Shown here piece by piece: positions 1 through 4,282 of a stretch of 6,230 nucleotides of DNA. Source of the DNA: Clostridiales bacterium (GTDB lineage: Bacteria > Bacillota > Clostridia > Lachnospirales > JAITVM01); contig JAITVM010000022.1 in the NCBI GenBank assembly GCA_031285815.1, positions 1 through 6,230 of the forward strand, given 5' to 3'. A model generated the notes under the pieces. It was not told the DNA's origin, ran no database searches, and saw nothing but the letters and a program-made list of their open reading frames with translations. The position numbers were made by a program, and so were the translations under genes. The stretch's first letter is position 1, and each line of letters begins with the position of its first letter.

Positions 1-127
1 GATTTTTTCAAAATGCATAGCTGAAAATGTAAGGCAAGAATTTAATGGGGCGAATATTAAGGCCCTGGCTAGGAAATATGATTTATGCGAGAGGACTATA
101 CGAAACTATATTTATAGAAAAGGGTAA
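1..127 (+). CDS. Mor-like helix-turn-helix regulator, C-terminal end (partial)
   Basis: This reading frame is open from base 2 to a TAA stop at 125-127, giving 41 residues of a protein that begins before the window. The visible tail contains VRQEFNGANIKALARKYDL followed by CERTIRNYIYRKG. That is the helix-turn-helix pattern at the C-terminus of Mor transcription activator family proteins: an acidic/phenylalanine-asparagine-glycine lead-in, an LA-x-KY recognition turn, and an arginine-rich second helix. The family is named after the phage Mu middle-gene activator, but stand-alone members are common in Clostridia chromosomes, so this is not proof of a prophage. The protein probably binds DNA in the cytoplasm; its target is unknown. 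A terminator lies four bases after the stop, so this gene ends its own transcript. The family call rests only on the tail and is moderately secure. Confidence 0.6.
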   Translation, partial: IFSKCIAENVRQEFNGANIKALARKYDLCERTIRNYIYRKG

Positions 128-130
128 AAA

Positions 131-172
131 AACAGTACATGCCTTATTTGGTTAAGGTATGTACTGTTTTTT
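131..172 (+). terminator. Rho-independent terminator of the Mor-like gene
   Basis: A 16-bp stem pairs 131-146 (AACAGTACATGCCTTA) with 153-168, with a single G-T wobble at 141/158. It encloses a six-base loop (147-152), and a T-tract runs through 172. An A-run at 126-132 precedes the stem, so the same hairpin could also stop transcription arriving on the minus strand. It separates the upstream regulator from purH. Confidence 0.92.
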
Positions 173-174
173 GA

Positions 175-203
175 TTGACATAAACAAAATCTTTTGTTAT
201 TTT
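175..203 (+). promoter_or_regulatory. Sigma-A-type promoter of purH
   Basis: A perfect -35 box TTGACA (175-180) is followed after 17 bases by TATTTT (198-203), which matches the -10 consensus at four of six positions. It begins right after the terminator T-tract and implies a leader of roughly 35 bases before the purH start. The leader is too short for a purine riboswitch, and none is seen. The spacer carries a palindrome, AACAAAA-TC-TTTTGTT (183-198), that could be an operator. The box match is direct; promoter activity is inferred. Confidence 0.7.
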
Positions 204-245
204 AGATTCGTTGATTTATTACATATACGTTGAGAGGGGATTATA

Positions 246-1799
246 ATGAAAAGGGCGTTAATAAGTGTTTCGGACAAAACAGGGGTTGTGGATTTCGCAA
301 AAAAATTGTCAGGGCTTGGGTATCAGATTATATCAACCGGCGGAACTTTGAAAACATTGCAAGACGAAGGGCTAAGCCCTATTTCTGTTTCAGAAGTAAC
401 TGGCTTCCCAGAATGTTTAGGGGGCAGGGTAAAAACTTTGCATCCAAAAGTGCATGGCGGGATTTTAGCAAAACGTAGCGACCCGGAACATATGCAGCAA
501 TTAAAAACTCTCGAAATTGATACGATAGATATGGTAGTTGTAAATCTATACCCTTTTAAAGAAACTATTTTAAAAGGCTGTGATTTAAGCGGGGCAATAG
601 AAAATATTGATATTGGTGGGCCCACTATGCTTAGGTCGGCGGCTAAAAATTATAAAGATGTTACGGTACTTGCCGATTTTGCGGATTATGATAAAATAAT
701 ACAAGAGCTTTCGCAAAATGGCGAAATATCAGAAGCGACAAATTTATATTTAGCGCAAAAGGTTTTTGCACATACTGCCGCATATGATGCCTTGATAGCT
801 GATTATTTGGGTAATGTAACAGGGCTTAGCGGGTTTAATGACAAGCTTACGCTTACTTATGAAAAAGTTTACGATATGCGTTATGGTGAGAACCCGCATC
901 AGCAAGCTGCTTTTTATAAGGAAATTAAAGCTTCTAATGGGATGCTTACAGATATAAACCAGTTACATGGGAAAGAGCTTTCATTTAACAATATTAATGA
1001 TACCCATGGCGCGCTTGAGCTGTTAAAGGAATTTGAATCGCCGGCTGTTGTGGCATGCAAGCATTCAAACCCATGCGGGGCCGCTGTAGCTGATAATATT
1101 TATAACGCTTATGTAAAAGCTTATAATAGCGACCCGGTTTCAATTTTTGGCGGCATAGTCTGCTGCAACCGTGAAGTCGATAAAGAAACGGCATTGGAAA
1201 TGTCTAAAATTTTTATTGAGATAATCCTTGCCCCGTCGTTTAGTTCTGATGCGCTGGAGGTTTTAAAGCAAAAGAAAAATTTAAGGGTTTTAACCCTGGA
1301 CGGGCTGGGGAACAAACAACCGGAATCCGCTATAGATTTTAAAAAAGTTTCTGGGGGCCTTGTAGCCCAACAAGTAGACTCTAAACTTTTGGATATGGAT
1401 AGCCTCGAATATGTTACAGACCGGAAGCCTGATGAAAAAGAGATGCACGACCTCTTATTCGCTTGGAAAGTTGTGAAGTATGTAAAATCTAATGGGATTT
1501 GCTTAGCTAAAGGCGGGCAGGTAATAGGTATAGGGCCCGGCCAGGTTAACCGTATATGGGCAGCAAAACAGGCTATTGAACATGGGCAAGAATTTTTTGG
1601 GCCAGGGGGCACGGAAGGTTCGGTAATGGCCTCAGATGCTTTCTTCCCGTTTCCTGATTGTGTAGAAGAAGCATATAGGGCTGGGGTTACGGCAATAATC
1701 CAACCGGGTGGTTCAATTAAGGATAAAGCCTCAATAGAATTATGCAACCAATATGGCATTGCTATGGTGTTTACTGGGATAAGGCATTTCAGGCATTAA
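246..1799 (+). CDS. purH: Bifunctional AICAR transformylase / IMP cyclohydrolase PurH
   Basis: PurH catalyses the last two steps of de novo purine synthesis in the cytoplasm. It formylates AICAR using 10-formyltetrahydrofolate, then closes the ring to give IMP. The 517-residue protein is of normal family length and complete. Residues 1 to about 195 form the methylglyoxal-synthase-like IMP cyclohydrolase domain, with STGGT (30-34), the VTGFPECLGGRVKTLHPKVHGG stretch (51-72) and GGPTMLRSAAKNY (124-136). Residues from about 200 form the transformylase, with YGENPHQ (213-219), the catalytic Lys-His pair in KHSNPCG (272-278), SDPVSIFGG (295-303), GSVMASDAFFPF (458-469) and the usual C-terminal TGIRHFRH. 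The ATG at 246 is supported by a GAGAGGGGA ribosome binding site at 232-240. Unlike in many Bacillota, no other pur gene adjoins it: a regulator lies upstream and rnz downstream. All key residues I looked for are present. Confidence 0.97.
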   Translation: MKRALISVSDKTGVVDFAKKLSGLGYQIISTGGTLKTLQDEGLSPISVSEVTGFPECLGGRVKTLHPKVHGGILAKRSDPEHMQQLKTLEIDTIDMVVVNLYPFKETILKGCDLSGAIENIDIGGPTMLRSAAKNYKDVTVLADFADYDKIIQELSQNGEISEATNLYLAQKVFAHTAAYDALIADYLGNVTGLSGFNDKLTLTYEKVYDMRYGENPHQQAAFYKEIKASNGMLTDINQLHGKELSFNNINDTHGALELLKEFESPAVVACKHSNPCGAAVADNIYNAYVKAYNSDPVSIFGGIVCCNREVDKETALEMSKIFIEIILAPSFSSDALEVLKQKKNLRVLTLDGLGNKQPESAIDFKKVSGGLVAQQVDSKLLDMDSLEYVTDRKPDEKEMHDLLFAWKVVKYVKSNGICLAKGGQVIGIGPGQVNRIWAAKQAIEHGQEFFGPGGTEGSVMASDAFFPFPDCVEEAYRAGVTAIIQPGGSIKDKASIELCNQYGIAMVFTGIRHFRH

Positions 1800-1818
1800 T
1801 ATTTGTTTCATGTAAATT

Positions 1819-1825
1819 AAGGTGG
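1819..1825 (+). promoter_or_regulatory. Ribosome binding site that fixes the rnz start
   Basis: AAGGTGG at 1819-1825 sits six bases before the ATG at 1832. The same frame is open back to an ATG at 1742 inside the end of purH, but that one has no such site and would add a non-family N-terminal extension. This favours 1832. Confidence 0.8.
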
Positions 1826-1831
1826 TTTTTT

Positions 1832-2743
1832 ATGATAGATGTTGCTCTTTTAGGGACAGGCGGTATGATGCCTTTGCCAGACAGGTTTTTAACTTCGCTG
1901 ATGTGCCGGCTAAACGGCCGGTTTTTAGTAATAGACTGTGGGGAAGCGACACAAATTACGATGAAAATACTTGGCTGGGGTTTTAAAAATTTGGATGTGG
2001 TATGTATTACGCATTTTCATGCCGACCATATTGCCGGCTTGCCGGGGCTTTTATTATCTGTAGGGAACTCGGGCAGGACAGAACATATTACGCTGGTTGG
2101 GCCAAAGGGCCTCCAAAAAGTTGTTGAGTCCCTTTGCATTATTGCGCCGGAGTTGCCTTTTGGCATTGATTATGTGGAGCTTGGGGATGATATTGTTGAA
2201 GGGCTACAGGTTGGCGGTTTTGTTATTGGGGCGTGTTTGCTGGAGCATAGGGTAACTTGTTATGGCTATTCTATAAATGTAGCGCGCAGTGGCAAGTTTG
2301 ACCCTATTAAAGCGGCCGGCCTTGGCATACCAAAAAACCAATGGTCGCTGCTTCAAAAAAATGAAAATGTTTTTATTGGGGATAAAACATATACGCCGGA
2401 TATGGTCCTTGGCAATCAACGTAAAGGGATTAAGGTTTGTTACGCGACAGATACGAGGCCTATTAACCGCCTTGTTGATTTTGTTAGTGGCGCAGACCTT
2501 TTCATTGGCGAAGGGATTTATGGGAGCGATGAAAAACTTGGGAAGGCTGTGGAATATACCCATATGCTTTTTAGCGAGGCGGCTGGCATAGCTAAAGCGG
2601 CCAACGTAAAAGAGCTTTGGCTTACCCATTTTAGCCCATCATTGACTTGCCCGGGGGAATATTTAGATGTAGCGAAAAATATTTTTGCTAACACAGCCCT
2701 GGGTTACGACAGGGTTAATAAAACAATTTTTTTTGAAGGTTAA
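1832..2743 (+). CDS. rnz: Ribonuclease Z-like metallo-beta-lactamase-fold hydrolase
   Basis: The product is 303 residues, close to the roughly 305-310 usual for bacterial RNase Z, which cuts the 3' trailer from tRNA precursors in the cytoplasm. The zinc-binding signature HFHADH (61-66, His61, His63, Asp65, His66) follows a DCGEATQ stretch (35-41). Further likely ligands are His139 (in LLEHRV), Asp207 (in YATDTRP) and His266 (in LTHFSP), with the conserved His244 of the segment leading into AAGIAKAA. The section 146-200 (SGKFDPIKAAGLGIP onwards) matches the flexible substrate-arm region specific to RNase Z rather than other MBL enzymes. Small departures from the norm are EGIYG in place of the usual EATF/Y and no Arg-Tyr after THFSP. 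The start at 1832 gives the family-typical MIDVALLGTGG opening. It lies 32 bases after purH with no terminator between, so cotranscription is likely. A relative acting on another RNA or ester cannot be excluded. Confidence 0.85.
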   Translation: MIDVALLGTGGMMPLPDRFLTSLMCRLNGRFLVIDCGEATQITMKILGWGFKNLDVVCITHFHADHIAGLPGLLLSVGNSGRTEHITLVGPKGLQKVVESLCIIAPELPFGIDYVELGDDIVEGLQVGGFVIGACLLEHRVTCYGYSINVARSGKFDPIKAAGLGIPKNQWSLLQKNENVFIGDKTYTPDMVLGNQRKGIKVCYATDTRPINRLVDFVSGADLFIGEGIYGSDEKLGKAVEYTHMLFSEAAGIAKAANVKELWLTHFSPSLTCPGEYLDVAKNIFANTALGYDRVNKTIFFEG

Positions 2744-2745
2744 AT

Positions 2746-2773
2746 TTAAACTAATAAAAAATTTTACCGTATA
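2746..2773 (+). promoter_or_regulatory. Candidate ECF-type autoregulatory promoter of the sigma operon
   Basis: TTAAAC (2746-2751) is followed by exactly 16 bases and then CGTATA (2768-2773). This closely resembles the ECF consensus known from Bacillus sigma-W (TGAAAC, 16 bases, CGTA), with one mismatch in the -35 element. Its place in the 63-base gap just ahead of an ECF sigma gene fits the self-activation typical of such operons. A sigma-A reading of the same bases (TTAAAC, 18 bases, TATATT at 2770-2775) is weaker but possible. Both are inferences from sequence. Confidence 0.5.
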
Positions 2774-2806
2774 TTATTTTAGGCCGGATGACGAAAGGGT
2801 GAGGGA

Positions 2807-3340
2807 ATGGAGTATTCGGATTATGAACTTATACAAAGGGTCCTAAATGGGGAACTGGCTTATTTTAATGAACTGGTTAACAGGTATAAAAACTTAGTAT
2901 ACTCCATTATCCTTAGGATGATAAATAATTCTGACGAGGCTGATGATTTGGCGCAGGAGGTGTTTATAAAGATTTATAAAAATCTGGATAAATACTACCC
3001 TGAATATAAATTTAGTACATGGGTTATTAGGATAACAACAAACCATGTTATAGATTATAGGCGCAAAAAATTCAAAGAGACAGTCCCGCTTGAAGATGTG
3101 GAATATGAGCTTTCAACTGCAGACTCCCCTGAAAGCGAGTATATTAAAAAAGAGGAAAAGCAAAGGCTTAAAAATGTGGTCAATAAACTGCCTGATATGT
3201 ATAAAATACCTATTGTCCTGTACCATGAACAAGGGCTAAGCTACCAGGAAATAGCAGATATAATTGACGAGCCGCTCTCTAAGGTGAAGAACCGGATTTT
3301 TAGGGGAAGGAAAATGCTAAAAGAAATTTTGATGGGATGA
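2807..3340 (+). CDS. ECF-type RNA polymerase sigma factor
   Basis: A 177-residue sigma-70 family protein of the extracytoplasmic function (group IV) type: it has regions 2 and 4 only, which is the usual size. Region 2 spans about 20-90, with ADDLAQEVFIKIYKNL (45-60, core-polymerase and -10 contacts) and FSTWVIRITTNHVIDYRRKK (69-88). A short charged linker (about 90-118) leads to region 4 (about 119-172), with LPDMYKIPIVLYHEQGLSYQEIA and a helix-turn-helix ending in KVKNRIFRGRKMLKE that would read the -35 box. The ATG at 2807 has an AAGGG/GAGGG-rich site at 2795-2805. The next gene is a zinc-finger anti-sigma factor starting eight bases after this stop, the classic paired arrangement. The factor is probably held inactive at the membrane until a cell-envelope signal releases it. 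The exact ECF subgroup is not determined. Confidence 0.95.
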   Translation: MEYSDYELIQRVLNGELAYFNELVNRYKNLVYSIILRMINNSDEADDLAQEVFIKIYKNLDKYYPEYKFSTWVIRITTNHVIDYRRKKFKETVPLEDVEYELSTADSPESEYIKKEEKQRLKNVVNKLPDMYKIPIVLYHEQGLSYQEIADIIDEPLSKVKNRIFRGRKMLKEILMG

Positions 3341-3344
3341 GGTG
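3339..3344 (+). promoter_or_regulatory. Ribosome binding site overlapping the sigma stop codon
   Basis: GAGGTG at 3339-3344 shares two bases with the TGA of the sigma gene, suggesting translational coupling of the pair. Two consecutive ATGs follow, at 3349 (four bases away) and 3352 (seven bases away). The second is better spaced, so the anti-sigma factor may start one codon later than listed. Confidence 0.7.
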
Positions 3345-3348
3345 ATTA

Positions 3349-3915
3349 ATGATGGATTGTTCTAATTCCGAAGCTTATTTTATGAAGTATATGGATAATA
3401 CTTTAGACGAGGCGTCTGCTAAAGAATTAAATATGCATATTAAAACTTGCAACAAATGCAGGGAAGAGTTTATGGTCTATAGCATGATGATGGAAGAGTT
3501 TGAGCAGGAAGGCCTTGTTTTTGCTCCAGATGGTTTTGAAGTATCGGTTATGAAAAAAATATCGGCTATGCCTGATATACACTATAAAGCAGAAAATAAG
3601 CTGGATAATGCGTTCTGCCTCGTTTGGGGCATAGTTTCAACATTGGTTGGCATTGGTTTTATGCTGGGTATATATAGGGGCCAAATTATTAAATTTTTTA
3701 GTTCTTATAAAATTTTAAATGTATTTGTTGCCATATTTGAACCAGTCTCTGAGTTTACCCAGTCCCTGGCGCTTGATATTGTAAACGGGCTCGGGGCAGA
3801 ATTTTCATATGCGTTAGGGCTGATAACACTATATAGGTTTTATGTAATTGGCGTTATAATTGTTTTTTCGGTAGGCAGGCTACTGTATACTAAGTTTGCT
3901 GGGCAAAAAGAATAA
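3349..3915 (+). CDS. Zinc-finger (ZAS-type) membrane anti-sigma factor
   Basis: A 188-residue protein immediately downstream of the ECF sigma gene. Its N-terminus carries the zinc-associated anti-sigma motif His-x3-Cys-x2-Cys (His30, Cys34, Cys37, in HIKTCNKC), preceded by the usual helix with Cys4 and the pattern YMDNTLDEASAKELNMH. This cytoplasmic part should clamp the sigma factor. A hydrophobic segment at about 88-108 (FCLVWGIVSTLVGIGFMLGIY) is a clear membrane helix. A second one at about 155-177 (ALGLITLYRFYVIGVIIVFSV) is also convincing, and 122-131 is a weaker hydrophobic stretch. With two membrane passes the roughly 45 residues between them would face outside and the C-terminus would return inside, unlike single-pass RsiW-type proteins. 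No separate sensor domain is recognised. Codon use matches its neighbours. The role is secure from motif and position; the signal it senses is unknown. Confidence 0.88.
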   Translation: MMDCSNSEAYFMKYMDNTLDEASAKELNMHIKTCNKCREEFMVYSMMMEEFEQEGLVFAPDGFEVSVMKKISAMPDIHYKAENKLDNAFCLVWGIVSTLVGIGFMLGIYRGQIIKFFSSYKILNVFVAIFEPVSEFTQSLALDIVNGLGAEFSYALGLITLYRFYVIGVIIVFSVGRLLYTKFAGQKE

Positions 3916-3979
3916 GCACGAATCTGCTTATATATGGTTTTAAAGCGGGATGGCAGGGTTGCTTCCAGTATTATAGCCG

Positions 3980-4066
3980 GGCTGCCTATAAAAATTTCTT
4001 TATATATTATGGTTAATTCCTTTATCCATAGTATTTGTCAAGAAATTTTTATAGGCGGCCTTTTTT
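3980..4066 (+). terminator. Long two-tier rho-independent terminator of the sigma/anti-sigma operon
   Basis: A 21-bp outer stem pairs 3980-4000 with 4040-4060 (GGCTGCCTATAAAA... against ...TTTTATAGGCGGCC), with only one G-T wobble. Six Ts (4061-4066) follow directly. The 39-base interior folds again: 4004-4012 pairs with 4026-4034 through nine base pairs with one wobble, leaving a 13-base loop. There is no T-run on the other side, so it acts on + strand transcripts only. The stem is unusually long for a simple terminator. Confidence 0.85.
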
Positions 4067-4110
4067 ATTTTATATGGCCATGTTTGTAATAAAAAAACTA
4101 GAATCCCCTT

Positions 4111-4150
4111 GAGTACAGCGGCACAATTGCTTTGCAATCAAAGTGTACTC
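4111..4150 (+). other. Nested hairpin of unknown role upstream of the repeat protein
   Basis: GAGTACA (4111-4117) pairs perfectly with TGTACTC (4144-4150). Inside it ATTGC (4126-4130) and GCAAT (4134-4138) form a second short hairpin with a three-base loop. No T-tract follows, so it is not an intrinsic terminator. It would be part of a leader RNA only if transcription starts upstream of about 4110. It could equally be a DNA-level dyad or a remnant of a small repeat. Confidence 0.4.
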
Positions 4151-4195
4151 CAACTGTGTATATTGCTATATATAATTTACCTAGTAATGATTATC

Positions 4196-4217
4196 AACTA
4201 TAGCCTAGGCTATAGTT
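4196..4217. promoter_or_regulatory. Perfect 22-base palindrome, candidate operator
   Basis: The 11-base arm AACTATAGCCT (4196-4206) is followed immediately by its exact reverse complement (4207-4217), centred on CCTAGG. A gapless palindrome of this length is typical of a binding site for a dimeric regulator. It ends 21 bases before a TATAAT (4239-4244) and touches the position where a -35 box would lie, so a bound protein could either block or replace -35 recognition. The symmetry is directly seen; the regulatory role is inferred. Confidence 0.55.
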
Positions 4218-4244
4218 CGTTATATCTGTACTAAATATTATAAT
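4216..4244 (+). promoter_or_regulatory. Candidate promoter of the B-repeat protein gene
   Basis: TATAAT at 4239-4244 is a perfect -10 box about 39 bases before the start codon. Seventeen bases upstream is only TTCGTT (4216-4221), a poor -35, overlapping the end of the 22-base palindrome. A weak -35 beside a palindrome suggests dependence on an activator. The -10 lies between the arms of a second dyad, ATATCTG (4222-4228) and CAGATAT (4245-4251). The start site has not been shown. Confidence 0.45.
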
Positions 4245-4264
4245 CAGATATTTAATATCATTTC

Positions 4265-4272
4265 GGGGGAGG
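4265..4272 (+). promoter_or_regulatory. Strong Shine-Dalgarno sequence of the B-repeat protein
   Basis: GGGGGAGG at 4265-4272 contains a perfect GGAGG core. It sits ten bases before the ATG at 4283, slightly longer than usual. No ATG, GTG or TTG occurs in frame between the two, so 4283 is the best start. Confidence 0.8.
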
Positions 4273-4282
4273 TTTTTTATTA

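Larger units (their letters stand above)
3916..4282. other. 367-base intergenic region rich in dyad symmetry
   Basis: This gap contains no convincing gene. In order it holds a weak ATAAGC/GCTTAT hairpin at the anti-sigma stop (3912-3931), a featureless stretch (3932-3979), the two-tier terminator (3980-4066), an A-run (4091-4097), a nested hairpin (4111-4150), an AT-rich stretch with a TATAAT at 4171-4176 that lacks a good -35, a perfect 22-base palindrome (4196-4217), a dyad around a second TATAAT (4222-4251), a small GATATT-T-AATATC palindrome (4247-4259), and the Shine-Dalgarno sequence of the repeat protein (4265-4272). I did not recognise a known riboswitch core. Confidence 0.75.

Noticed and set aside
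230..478. An 82-codon + strand frame overlapping the start of purH
   Set aside because: It lies in another frame of the well-supported purH gene and shows no family features.
323..625. Minus-strand open frame inside purH, with others at 994-1194 and 1121-1759
   Set aside because: These are antisense shadows of purH with no recognisable motifs and no promoter or ribosome binding site.
1742..1831. Upstream in-frame ATG that would lengthen the RNase Z-like protein by 30 residues
   Set aside because: The extension overlaps purH, has no ribosome binding site and does not match the family start, whereas the ATG at 1832 has AAGGTGG at good spacing.
2204..2629. Minus-strand frame (2204-2629) and a + strand alternative frame (2289-2591) within rnz
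   Set aside because: Both are shadows of the real gene, and their translations show no domain.
3934..4089. A 51-codon + strand frame after the anti-sigma gene
   Set aside because: It has no ribosome binding site and reads straight through the terminator hairpin; its hydrophobic look comes from the AT-rich stem.
4171..4176. A first TATAAT box as promoter of the repeat protein
   Set aside because: The bases 17 upstream (CTCCAA) do not resemble a -35 box, and the box at 4239-4244 is closer to the gene; it is kept only as a possibility.
3930..4282. Possible cyclic-di-GMP or other riboswitch before the surface protein
   Set aside because: I looked for GEMM-type and purine-type core sequences and saw none; the hairpins alone are not enough.
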